From assembly GCF_014839805.1 (NCBI RefSeq), contig NC_051142.1, positions 1,984,001-2,048,000 of the forward strand: a DNA stretch of 64,000 nucleotides, read 5' to 3'. This stretch comes from Manduca sexta (lineage: Eukaryota; Arthropoda; Insecta; Lepidoptera; Sphingidae). Below the pieces are notes generated by a model. It was not told the origin of the DNA. It saw only the letters and a program-made list of their open reading frames with translations, and did no database searches. The position numbers and the translations under genes were made by a program. Of this stretch, positions 1-10,161 are shown piece by piece. Numbering within the stretch: position 1 is the stretch's first letter; every line of letters starts with the position of its first letter.

Positions 1-415
1 GGTGCAGTCTGCAGCCGGGTGAATAAGAACATCTTCAGCGAGAAGACAGGACGCGGCAGCGCTCATACGTAATGCGTGGAGTACGAGCCGAAGTCCTCCA
101 TCACCTGTGCCGAACATCTATCTAGTCCTCACTAACGTGGTCTAGTAAGAGAAAGTGAAGTTTTTCAGGATTAATTAAAAAAAAAAAAAAGATACTGAAA
201 AGCGGAAGCCACGGATTGCACACAAGGGAAGAATAAAGTCTTCAACTAAGGGTGCAGTCTGCAGCCGGGTGAATAAGAACATCTTCAGCGAGAAGACAGG
301 ACGCGGCAGCTCATACGTAACGTGGAGTACAAGCCGCAGTCCTCCATCACCTGTGCCGAACATCTATCTAGTCCTCACTGACGTGGTCTAGAAAGAGAAA
401 GTGAAGTTTTTCAGG
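1..415. repeat. Direct duplication, about 165 bp units, period 250
   Basis: Positions 1-169 and 251-415 are near-identical copies beginning GGTGCAGTCTGCAGCC and ending GTGAAGTTTTTCAGG. They differ by a few substitutions and short indels. The 80 bp spacer contains an A run at about 176-190 just after the first copy. The second copy runs straight into the degraded BEL/Pao coding region, so the repeat may be part of that element's 5' part. I see no convincing protein in it: the long frames are short and composition-driven. The left end may continue outside the window. Confidence 0.85.
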
Positions 416-490
416 TTCAATAAGGAAGCATCACACACTTCTTCATTTTAAGAATGTTCCCAATTCAGCAAAGGTAGTCATGATGATAAA

Positions 491-1473
491 AATATTCTAG
501 AAAATGTAACACCGGTTCCTACAACATCATCAGTGAGAAAGTCCACAAATGTTGTAAGTTGTTTCTCAAACAATCACAATCAAGTGTTATTACCTACTAC
601 TTTAGTTTCAGTGGATTCAAGAAATAGGACTGCCATGGTTTTAAAACCTTTATTAGATCAAGGTTCTCAAGCGTCGTTTATAACCGAGTCCGCAGTCCAA
701 TTATTAAGTTTGAGGAAGGAGCAAAGTGAAAATTGAATTTCAGGTCTAGGCGGTGATCCCAGTGCCTCGATCACTTGCAGATCGATGGTTTTTGTTATAA
801 TATTCAATCACGTGTAGACCCTAGTTTTGTCTTAACTGTCAAAGCTTATGTACTTAAGAAACTAAGCTCACTTTTACCAGATTGCAAGGTAAAGGCTCAA
901 GTTTTATTGAATAATTCGTCTATGGTTTTAGGAGATTCGTCATTTGATATTCCAAATAAGATAGATCTTCCTTTGGGAGCAGAAGTATATAGCCAGATAT
1001 TGTTGGAAGAAATTGTCAAGACCAATCAAGCTCTCTTATCGCGCAAAATATCAAGCTTGATTGTGTCTTATCTGGTCAGCTCATTAATGTCAACCATAGC
1101 GAATCAAATCAAGCATGTCATAATGTAATAGTCAACTTACATACAACACAAGTAAGTGATAACGAACTAATTAAAAAAATCTATGAGATTGAAACTGAAC
1201 CTAACTTTAATTGTGAATTCAAGCAGCTCACTCCCGAAGAACAAAAATGTAAAGATTTGTTCATATCATCAACTAAACGTGATGAGTTTGGTCGCTATAT
1301 TGTTCGCTTGCCTTTTAGATCTGATAAACGTAAATACACAAATTGTTATTCATATAAAGAGGCTTATAAGCGACTTGTATCATTAGAAAAACGTTTTAAG
1401 ATGTAACAATAATAAAATTAAAAGACCTGTAGCTAAATTAATTATATTGTCGGTGTCGTCATTATAGACCTGT
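491..1473 (+). pseudogene. BEL/Pao pol remnant (retropepsin region plus integrase tail)
   Basis: Translated pieces in different frames line up with BEL/Pao pol order. At 533-736 there is LLDQGSQASFIT, the Pao-type retropepsin active-site region. At 775-1128 there is a block rich in the LP, ID and LGAEVY motifs expected downstream. At about 1160-1405 a block contains LTPEEQ and GRYIVRLPF, typical of the protease-RT linker. A short RPVAKL stretch at about 1420 resembles the integrase C-terminus. At least three frameshifts or stops separate the pieces and the RT and integrase cores are missing, so it cannot encode a working polyprotein. Confidence 0.7.
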
Positions 1474-1694
1474 ATAATTACTTTATAGTAGTAAGTTATT
1501 AAGTAAATATTATTTGATGTTATAATATCCTGTTAACTTTCAGAGAAATTTGTTATTGCTATGTTTTTGTTCTTTCTCTTTTTTTGGAATCAGATAAAAT
1601 ATTTTAGTCACTGCATTGTGATGGTGGGCGGTTATAATTAATGTAACATCTTGTTATTTATGGACATATTATGATATGTCCATGGTGGGCGGTA

Positions 1695-2158
1695 TGTTCA
1701 ATGCTGTATTAATTTAAATTATAAATAAATATTGTCATAGATATGCCAATAGATGGTGTTGTATAAAAACTATAAATAATTGAATGGCGATGTCAAGATT
1801 CGCTTACCAATATACATAAGATTTCAAATTCAAAGAAATAAATGTCTTTCTCACCGATATGTAAGTTTTATTTTAATACATTGCTGGATATTTTGGGGAC
1901 GTTGAACAGACATTGACGCGTGGAAGACGTGCTGCGGAGTTACCAACAGCACGTGGCGCCCGGTGACACCGTATTGACAAAAATAATATATATTGAAGCA
2001 GAGAGACGTGAAACAGCGCTCTCTCTTTCTTCTCATACAAAGCTATTTTACTCATCATAAATATCGAGCTCTAAGCACAGTTAAATAACTAAAATAACTG
2101 CGTTGTATGTATATCGTGTCGTGCGTGTACTGCTCATTTGGTTAATGAAGGTATAACA
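1695..2158 (+). repeat. Candidate 3' LTR of the BEL/Pao element
   Basis: It starts TGTTCAATGC directly after the G-rich GGTGGGCGGTA and ends GGTATAACA, giving inverted TGTT/AACA termini over about 464 bp. No matching 5' LTR is in the window, so the boundaries rest on the termini and the adjacent polypurine-like tract alone. Confidence 0.45.
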
Positions 2159-2159
2159 G

Positions 2160-2700
2160 ATCCGCCTCGCCAGCACCCCGCCCCGTCGCCGGCTGCGCTC
2201 ACCCTGCATCTACTGCGCGCTCTACATCGCGCCGCAGCTCTCTGTGTACGACAACAAAGCGTTGGCCTTTAGTGTTTTGTCATTACTTTGCCATTAGTAC
2301 GAGCTCCTCATTAGCTAAGTAGTCGCAAAGAATGGCTGCCGCGGTGGCTCTCGGCAGGAGCGCGCTGCGCGGCCTCCGGGAGGGAACGCTACGCCGCCTG
2401 CCGATGCCAATTATTGCGTTACGTAGTCTATACAAACTTACAAAAAAAAATACTAAGAATATAAAAATATACTGATAAAATTGACATAAAATTTTACTGG
2501 CAAATAAAAATAATATATCACATTATTTCTTTCTATGCGTAAACTAGCTATTTTGCAGGTTGCTATTTTTTTATTTGCACCCGTCGATTATATCTTTATT
2601 CGTCACTTAATAGAGACTGTTCGTTTGTTGCAGGAGCCGGCGCGGCGAGGTGCGGCAACCCTGACTCCGCAGTAACTACCCTACTTCAGTAAGCACTCAC
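2160..2700 (+). other. GC-rich island with possible short exons, function unknown
   Basis: A GC-rich stretch (2160-2400) contains an ATG at 2332 that opens a frame rich in Ala, Arg and Leu (starts MAAAVALGRSALRGLREG), which looks like a mitochondrial targeting peptide. A second GC-rich block at 2632-2687 is bounded by a good acceptor (TTTGTTGCAG) and a donor-like GTAAGC. If a GTAGTC donor near 2425 is used, the joined frame stays open through RCGNPDSAV. No donor is strong and no family is recognised. It may be a promoter with 5' UTR exons, a short gene, or a relic. Confidence 0.25.
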
Positions 2701-2927
2701 GCTATTTGATTATAACCAAATAAGTATTGAACATAAGACCTTATAACAGTTGGACTACGCTGTAATAGAATGGCACTCATAATGAAATGGAAATAATATT
2801 TCATAACTGGGCTACGACTGTGTGTGGCGTGTGGTAAACCACACTAGTATGATGGCACGTTGGAGATGAACAAGATATGAAGATGATGAAAAAATTATTA
2901 ACTATCGCTTGGACAACAAGCAGTTTA

Positions 2928-4072
2928 TTATAATATAAGACACACGCCTGACGGGAGATCGTAGCTGCGAAGGCCCACCGCGACTACTAGTTGCAGCAGC
3001 AGGAACGCTTTGTGTGGACAGAGGGCGCGCGCAAGTGAAATCATGCGCATTTGCAGCTCCGCATCGGTGTCGTGTATGGTGGCGTTGACGAGCGCCGCGT
3101 AGCTGTAGAGCGCGGTGAAGACGCTGGCCGCGGAGGGCGCGGGCGCGGCACGGACGGCGCATTCCAGCGGGCCCATCGACGTCACGCCCACCTGCGCGCC
3201 GCGCCACACCACCGGCCCGCCCGAGTCGCCGGAGCACACGCCCGCCGCCGCCCCCGACCCCGCGCTCCGCGACACGCCGCACACGCAGTGGAACCAAGAG
3301 CCACGCTCGCACGGTACCAACCGCAGCTTCACCGCGAACAGTTCCTCGCCCAGCGCCGAGCCCTCCGTGCGCCCGAACCCGAACACCTGCACCGCAACAC
3401 TACACTCACCATCATGTGAGCCACGCACCGTTATGCCGCTCAACGGTATAAATTACTCACTTGCACTTCCTTGTCGTGTAGATCCACCGGATTGTACTCC
3501 CTCATGACGACAAGTGGGTCACGCGGAGGCGCAGCGTTAAGTTTCATGTCGTGGCGCGTGCGCACGAGCCCTACATCGTGATGCAGTACCGTCACATCCA
3601 TACCGCGCCCCTCGTCCTCCTGCACCACTCTGTAACTACACGTGTGGCCGGTCAATGTCTAGTCGAGTCAAGTGTTCAGTGTTATCGATAGCTGATCCAG
3701 CACTCACCCGGGATGTCTATACAAATAGAGGACTGGCGCGACGTCTCCGTCGGGCGCAGCGGGACGACGCGCGTTGTACTTGACGTAGGCGACGCGCGGC
3801 GACACGCAGTGCGCGGCGGTGAGCGCCCAACGCGGCGACACCACCGCGCCCGAGCAGCGCGCCGCCCAGTACCGGTCCAACAGCACGCACGCGGCGGGGA
3901 ACTCGCCGAGATCGGCCGCGGCGCCGCCGAACACGCGCCGTGTGCCTCCCGCGCCGGCCACCCCGCCCGTGCCGCCACCCATCTGCCGGTAAAACCCGTA
4001 CCGGCTGCCGGAGCGCTCGTGCCCGTTCCCCCCCGACAGCAGCAACGCTAGTATCACCGCGCACAGCATCAC
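2928..4072 (-). CDS. Secreted S1-family serine protease, chymotrypsin/elastase-like
   Basis: Three exons: 4072-3708, 3629-3461 and 3386-2928, with GTGAGT donors, AG acceptors and consistent phases. The 330-residue product has a signal peptide (residues 1 to about 17), a Gly-rich propeptide and a likely activation cleavage between Arg46 and VFGG. The catalytic triad is complete: His88 in LTAAHC, Asp140 in HHDVGL and Ser233 in CSGDSGGP. The residue equivalent to trypsin 189 is Gly227, so Arg/Lys specificity is unlikely and a chymotrypsin- or elastase-like pocket is inferred. There is no clip domain. After the S1 fold a tail of about 50 residues ends in a hydrophobic stretch (AFLLLQLVVAVGL), which may be a membrane or GPI-type tail or a mis-modelled end. 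A polyadenylation hexamer overlaps the stop codon. Physiological role unknown. Confidence 0.85.
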
Positions 4073-4439
4073 AGACGATTCCCAAACACCATGATTCGAT
4101 CACTAACTAACTCCCCGCGCTATGTCACCTTGACATTGACTTGTTGGCGAATAATGCCAAAGAGAATTATAATAATGGTGCAATATGCATTATTATTTTT
4201 TTTACCAATAAGGTCGCTTCGATTGAAAGCTAGTTTGGTCATTAGTAGTTGGGATAATATATTATGTGTAATATGTATAATATTTATATTCAATATCATA
4301 GAGTTGCCCCATATGATAATACTGAGAACGGAATACATTATATATTTAGAAATGGGTGCAATAAGTTGCACTTCTGTTTACCCTTTCGGGGATATAGGTA
4401 TTTGTAGTCGTTTTTAGTTATTTTTTATACCTCTCTAGG

Positions 4440-4535
4440 CAGACTAGTTAACGAATTATTTGATGGTAAGTAGTCACCGCGGCCCGTGGACGTCAGCAAG
4501 ACCAGGGACACAGCCAAGCCGCTGTCTATCATGAA
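4440..4535. repeat. Lepidopteran dispersed-repeat fragment
   Basis: The stretch containing GATGGTAAGTAGTCACCG, followed by a GTGGACGTCAGCAAGACCAG-like run and CCAAGCCGCTG, resembles a short interspersed repeat tail seen in many moth genomes. It lies just upstream of the GPCR coding exon. Confidence 0.5.
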
Positions 4536-4622
4536 ATTTTTTAGTTGTTACACATTTATAAGTGTTGGATGTGTTTGTTGCAGACGCAGCGTGGCGCGTG
4601 TGTGGCGCGGGCGGTGGTGAGG

Positions 4623-4652
4623 ATGGTGCGGCGGCGCGCGGCGGCATCATGA
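4623..4652 (+). CDS. Upstream ORF overlapping the GPCR start codon
   Basis: A nine-codon frame, MVRRRAAAS followed by TGA, starts in a good initiation context (A at -3, G at +4). Its stop codon (4650-4652) overlaps the ATG of the receptor (4649-4651) as ATGA. It lies in the same exon, which begins after the TTGTTGCAG acceptor at about 4583. This arrangement is compatible with translational damping or termination-reinitiation of receptor synthesis; expression is not shown by sequence. Confidence 0.45.
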   Translation: MVRRRAAAS

Positions 4653-5974
4653 ACGCGAGCGAGGCGCCGGAGCCGGAGCCGGAAGGCTGCGACTCCGACT
4701 ACGGCGTGGCGCCCGCCGACAAGCTGTTCCGGTTTGTGGTGCACGGCGTGCTGCTGAACGCGATCGGCGCTGGCGGGCTGCTCGGCAACGCACTTTCTGT
4801 GGTGGTGCTCTCGCGGCCGCAAATGCGCTCCTCCGTAAACTGCCTGCTGGTTGGGCTGGCGGCGTGCGACACCGTGCTCATCCTTACCTCTGTACTGCTG
4901 TTCGGCCTCACCGCCGTGTTTCCCTACACCGGCCGCTTGCGCCACTACTACTATCACGTGTGTCCGCACCTCACGCCCTACGCGTATCCGATTGCAAACG
5001 CGGCACAGACCATGTCAGTGTACCTCACACTCATTGTCACCGTAGAGAGGTGGGTGGCGGTGTGCCATCCGTTCCGCGCAAAGGCGCTATGCACATCGTC
5101 GCGCGCGCGCTGGTACGTGCTTGGCACGGCCGCGTTCGCGCTCGCTTACAATGCGCCTAAGTTCTTTGAGGCGGAGGTAGTGCGCCGACAAGTGGACGGC
5201 GAACCAGTCTATTGCGTGACCGCCAACCTGAATTTCCGTACCGACACCTACATCGTAGTGTATATCCACTCCATGTACATGATAGTGATGTACATAGTTC
5301 CGTTCTCTGCGCTGGCCGCGCTCAACGCGTGCATCGTGCGGCAAGTGCGGCGCGCACAGGCGGAGCGCGCGCGGCTCTCGCGCGTGCAGCGCCGGGAGCT
5401 CGGCCTCGCCACCATGCTGCTCGTCGTCGTGCTCGTATTTTTCCTCTGCAACCTGCTGCCGCTCGTCACCAATTCTATCGAGGTGTTCGGCGGCGATCGG
5501 CTCGAGAGCCTCGACCCGTTGGTCAAGACCACCAATCTATTGGTCACCATTAACAGCAGTGTCAACTTCGTCATCTACGTGATATTCGGCGAGAAGTTCA
5601 AGCGCGTGTTTCTGAAGATGTTCTGCGCGGGCCGATGGCGGCGACGGACGCGTGACTCACCGGAGCACACGCGGGACGACTCGTTCGCGTCGTGCGGCGA
5701 GCGCGTGTCGCTGCGGTTGGCGCGCAACGGCACGCTGCGCCGCTCGGAGGCGCGCGCGGCGCCGCGCGGCACGTGCGGCCCGGGCCGGTCGCGGCGCGCG
5801 CCCTCGCCCGCGCCCACCGTGTACTCCCCGCGCCGCACACGGAGCTCACGAGCAACTCCTCGCTGCAGGACGCGCCGCCCGCCGCCGCGCGCTGGAACGG
5901 ACACACGCGCTCGCACTTCTAACGTCGTCGGCAGGCCGCACCACTCGCGTCCTCCGCCGCTCGGCTCGCTTTAA
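4649..5974 (+). CDS. FMRFaR: FMRFamide-receptor-type rhodopsin-like GPCR
   Basis: A 441-residue class A neuropeptide receptor in one coding exon; the ATG at 4649 is chosen because the exon starts after an acceptor near 4583. An N-glycosylation site (NAS) is at residues 2-4. Seven membrane segments are visible: TM1 with GNALSVVVLSRPQMRSS after it, TM2 with LAACD, TM3 ending VERWVAVCHPF (an E-R-W version of DRY), TM5, TM6 with FFLCNLLPLVTN, and TM7 with NFVIYVIF in place of NPxxY. Paired extracellular cysteines lie in HVCPH and VYCVT. The combination matches insect FMRFamide receptors, which respond to extended FMRFamide peptides at the plasma membrane. The last ~45 residues are Arg/Pro-rich and look out of frame. 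The neighbouring frame, ending at 5922, gives a more natural tail (TELTSNSSLQDAP), suggesting a one-base indel near 5826-5836. Confidence 0.82.
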   Translation: MNASEAPEPEPEGCDSDYGVAPADKLFRFVVHGVLLNAIGAGGLLGNALSVVVLSRPQMRSSVNCLLVGLAACDTVLILTSVLLFGLTAVFPYTGRLRHYYYHVCPHLTPYAYPIANAAQTMSVYLTLIVTVERWVAVCHPFRAKALCTSSRARWYVLGTAAFALAYNAPKFFEAEVVRRQVDGEPVYCVTANLNFRTDTYIVVYIHSMYMIVMYIVPFSALAALNACIVRQVRRAQAERARLSRVQRRELGLATMLLVVVLVFFLCNLLPLVTNSIEVFGGDRLESLDPLVKTTNLLVTINSSVNFVIYVIFGEKFKRVFLKMFCAGRWRRRTRDSPEHTRDDSFASCGERVSLRLARNGTLRRSEARAAPRGTCGPGRSRRAPSPAPTVYSPRRTRSSRATPRCRTRRPPPRAGTDTRARTSNVVGRPHHSRPPPLGSL

Positions 5975-6344
5975 CACAAACACGCGACATAAACAATACA
6001 AACTGTGACCAAGTGGGAACAAGGTGTAGTGTGAGTGAACTCATATATTCTTGTAAATAATTATTATAACGCACGGAGAGCATGGCTCTCGCTGGCGACT
6101 AGCTCTGGCGAGTGTCGCGGGACGTTTCAATGTGTTCACGTGTTAACACACAAGCCACGGACCAGACACAAATTAAACTCATTAATTATATACTACGTAG
6201 TAGAATTGGTATTGTAAATAGGTAAAGTAATATAATGTTAAGAGACGGTTGTTATTATAAACATCGCATGTAAGGCGAGTCCGTCGCTCGTGGAGCGGTG
6301 GAACTGTACATTGTTACCTATTCAAAACGAGAAATATATTAAGT

Positions 6345-6350
6345 AATAAA
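6345..6350 (+). promoter_or_regulatory. Polyadenylation signal for the GPCR
   Basis: AATAAA lies about 370 bp after the stop codon in an AT-rich 3' region; it is the best candidate for the transcript end. Confidence 0.5.
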
Positions 6351-6370
6351 AATTTCTGTATGGAATATGT

Positions 6371-8455
6371 ATTTTATTATTGATGAATGTCCTCAACGCA
6401 AAACCATCATTCACATAAATTATAGATTTTAACCTTTGTTTTATTTTCCTTTCAAAATATAATAAATCCTATAAGGAACTCACAATAAAATATTAACATA
6501 GAAAAACTGCTCATCCGAAAAATAAAAAATATCCCACACTTGGTTAAGTGCGTGCAGGGCGACTACCGTACATGAACTATTGATATGATTTGTAATGTTG
6601 TTCTCATTTAAGTGAGTTTTTTTGTCTTTTGTTATATAGTTATTAAACCTTAAATCGTTGTACTCACTCTATTTATTTAAACTAAATAAATCCATTATTT
6701 AAATTAGCTTAAAACGAAAAATGATATTTTAATATTATTAGTTACGTATGCGTACTTCGCTCACAGATTGCATTGATCAGGAAGGAACGAAAAGGAACTT
6801 TAAATAATTATTATATAAATACTGTTCTTTCAAAAACTTTTTTTATTTGTATTAAAAAAATATTGTAGGTACATATTATACGTAGCAAGTAGCAACTAAC
6901 GGGTTTACCACGGGATGGTAAGTGATCACCTACCACTACCAACGTTAAAGCTCGCGTGCCAGAGAATGCACGTGCAGTTTGGGAACCTATCGTGGAGACT
7001 AATGGAGATAGGAACCTATAAATTGGACCTCTAACACTAACCAATTTTATTAAATCGCTTTGCTCAGCTTTTGCGGCTCCAAAAGGTTAAACTGTCCGAT
7101 TATCAACCTTATGCCGACATTGTAGTAGTATCTTTATTGTAAACGAGTGGCTAATCCAGCTGGAGCAGCAGCGGCTTTATGGGTAGGTGGAGAGGGAGGT
7201 GTTGGTTTCCCGCGGCGTCGGGTTCTTAGGGGAGTGCCACAGACCGCACGAGAACACCACAGGCTCGAGCGCTATGCCTTTACTTTGGCGGCCAAAAAAT
7301 CAATATAGTGCTGTACAAAAAGAGGCATCGAAGCAAATCCGCCCGCTACGCCCGAGTTAGTTCATTTATTTATTTATTTTACTTACACTGCACACGCCTT
7401 GAATATAAGCTTTACCGAAAAGATATTGATTGTCTGTAAAATTATCATAATATTGGATCGCGAACTAGTACATTAACTTTCATTTCAACTACGTATAATT
7501 ATATAACTCGTACTTCTCATTTACTTTATTATATAATTTATTATATGATATACAGCTTTCTTTACGCGTCCCTCTACTGCACATTTCTTTATAACGAAGA
7601 GAAAACGGGAAAACGCTGTGATCAAAAAGGTTCTGCTTTCTGCTTGAGGGTGCTAACTGCTACGACACTAAAGTACGCGCGCGTATCAATAAAAATAAAA
7701 TAAAATGCTTTATTCATCACGTAGGCGAACATAGATGCACTTATGATAAGGTACAATGACAATATTTAATTATTTCTTAGATAAAGTCGCTTATATAAAC
7801 TAAAGACAATTTATATTGGACATAAAATAAATGAAAGTCTAAAAAGTAAACAAAGAAGCCAGCTCGAGCTATATGGAAAGAAGAAATAAATCAATCAAAG
7901 ATCACGATATAATTCCGCTGTGATTCAAATTAATTATTTCAGAACTACCTCGATGTATCGCACAAACAGTGACATTAATATTAAAAATCCAAGTAGATAA
8001 TGAAAGAAGTAATGTAGATACAAATCACCACAGAACATGGTCGAAACCGCTACCCGCCGCGCCGGACGCCACGCCGCGCCGCAGCAGACTTATTACTCAT
8101 CTACATTTTTTATACATTACAACATCGTGGATACATTGACTCAATCGCTCCACTAGAAATTAGCTGCGCATAAACTTTATCGTTTATTCAGCCCCAATAT
8201 AAATGTTAAACATTATGACTACAAATTCATTTACCTAACTAATAATAAAAAAAATTGGGAAGAAGTATGTTTAGTGGAGGATAGAATAATGTTCGTTTGT
8301 CAATTTCTGCGGAGAATTCCTGATGTGTTCACCCTATAACGAAGGATAAGGGCGAATTTTGCAAATCGACGAAATCACAACAACCCACGTGCACTGGAAC
8401 AAAACTCTGCGCTGTCATCGTGTCGTCGACACCACGAAAACGTTGAAGCGCCGCC

Positions 8456-8457
<2 letters not shown>
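6371..8457. other. Non-genic AT-rich stretch with repeat relics
   Basis: No convincing exon. About 6897-7020 carries a moth-type repeat fragment (GGGATGGTAAGTGATCACC). About 7150-7300 is a GC-richer block (CCCGCGGCGTCGGGTTCTTA) that looks like a non-LTR retrotransposon 3' end. A GC-rich islet at 8037-8095 has a short minus-strand frame and no clear splice context. Confidence 0.5.
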
Positions 8458-8504
<47 letters not shown>

Positions 8505-8730
8505 GGTTCGCGGAGAAAGTGCCTTATTACTATCGCCCAGCCTTCATGGGGGGCGACTGAACGGTTATGCTGGGGTAACCGTGACTTACGCTTGATGCGC
8601 CTCCTGCTGACTACGACGAACACTCCGCGGGATTGTTAACCGTGCTATCGTAATTAACATGCTTGGCTCGGTGTGCCGACGCAAGAAGTTGAGCCGAGGT
8701 CGTTGACACGGCAGTGCCGCTCCCGCTATC
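8458..8730 (-). mobile_element. Retroposed 3' end with 46-nt A tail (minus strand)
   Basis: A run of 46 T (8458-8503) is followed by GC-richer sequence (GGTTCGCGGAGAAAGTGCC onward). This is the layout of a minus-strand non-LTR retrotransposon or SINE 3' end with its poly(A). The block with AACGGTTATGCTGGGGTAACC resembles one beside a shorter T run near 20842-20945, so both probably belong to one dispersed family. Confidence 0.55.
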
Positions 8731-10161
8731 CCAATGATTGATTAGCTAATACCAAAATAACCGAAAATTTTAACAGGACCGATTACAATTTTAAGATTAA
8801 AATGAAAAAATACTTACTTATTAATTTATTAAAAACATTACAAACGCCGACCTTTATATAAAGCATGTGTAACAATAATTATAAAATAATTTCTGAAACG
8901 AGCGTGCAGAAACCGACAACACTACGCGAACTTTTCAAACACACGATTTAAAGGCAAAGGTGACCAACATACCGCTATAAATCGATTAACATAAAATAAA
9001 TAGGGTATGCAGTTTCAAAACTTTTATGTTAAACCGTGTAATCTAATCTGAACGCTTATATACAGTATGTAAGGGAAACGCTCTCGATAATGAAATAGTA
9101 ACAATGAACAGGGGTGTGCCAAGTTTTGGGTGCTGGCGTACATTTCCCGCCACTCGACAGCTAGTATGAAGTTGTTGTTGTCCACCATAACCTGACAAAG
9201 GAGTATGTCCTAAGATGTTTTTATTAAAAAATTAAGAAAAATAAAACAAGAAATACGAAATCACATATTGTATATTTTTATATAGATATATATTTTTAAT
9301 AGAGGTATATTTTCTTGGTATCCCAAGACACGAACAAAAACTGAATGTAGCTGCAGCACGTTTATATACTGCTGAAGTGAGTGAATGACTTCGTGCAGCG
9401 CTGGTCGGGTCATGTCATATTGTTGCCTGTGAACCTCTCTATTAGCTGATCTCCAACAGGCAGCACAAACTCATTCCAGCCTTAAAACCTAAAATATAAT
9501 GTAGAAGTTGAGTAAACATGTTCAGATTATTATTGTTAAACTGTTTTTTTTTTTTTTTTACTAATTGCATTTTTGGCATCAGTATCGATCCCTAATCACC
9601 CCCCCTGATAGTTATTTTGGAAATATATTTCATGTACAGAAATGACCTCTCTACAGATTTATTATAAGTATAGAAGAAGATAGATAAAGTGCAAATTAAT
9701 AAATAAATAATTATGTACACTTTCAGAACATGGTTTCTTACTTGATATTATATGTAGGTTATTTGTTACTTAGCGTATACAGGGTCATTTTGACACCGCG
9801 TTACTAAATGCAACCACAAACAAAATAAAAACCACCGAACGTAACCATCATCATTATAGTTTTGTCCTTTGTATTGACTTTATATTAAATATACAGTTCT
9901 CTATACTAAAAACTGGTTTGATATCTCAACATACTTATCTACCTGGAAATAATACTTTACAATAAGTTACTACAGCCGTAGATGTAATTTGAAAAAGTGT
10001 AAGTTTCGCACACAAGAAATATGAATAAAAAGTTATTTTAATTTCACGCACGCTCAAGCCGCTATTACTACCCAAAGGGAATTCATTGCAGCGGAAAAAA
10101 CATATTTTAATATCGAAATGAATGCACGTCACATTCAGGTAAAACATAATTTAAACTCAGT
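8731..10161. other. Non-genic stretch with a possible minus-strand promoter
   Basis: Mostly AT-rich with no confident gene. On the minus strand near 9340-9375 a TATATAAA box is followed about 26 bases later by TCAGT, the arthropod initiator. About 150 bp further along, a GC-richer block (about 9110-9194) follows a TTTGTCAG acceptor-like site and opens a 54-codon frame (MVDNNNFILAVEWREMYAS at its start). Neither is recognised and no donor links them. Confidence 0.3.

Larger units (their letters stand above)
416..2158 (+). mobile_element. Degenerate BEL/Pao LTR retrotransposon, internally deleted
   Basis: Aspartic-protease-type pol sequence (about 491-1405) is followed by a short piece matching the end of a BEL integrase (about 1414-1473), then a G-rich polypurine-like GGTGGGCGG and a candidate LTR. 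Reverse transcriptase, RNase H and most of the integrase are absent, so the copy has lost most of its pol gene. No 5' LTR is visible in the window. The family is assigned from the retropepsin signature and gene order; an exact family name would need a repeat-library search. Confidence 0.7.

Noticed and set aside
3051..3507. Plus-strand frames across the protease exons
   Set aside because: Antisense shadows of the GC-rich protease exon; splice sites and catalytic motifs support the minus strand only.
5087..5916. Arg/Ala-rich minus-strand frames in the GPCR
   Set aside because: Shadows of GC-rich coding sequence; no domains.
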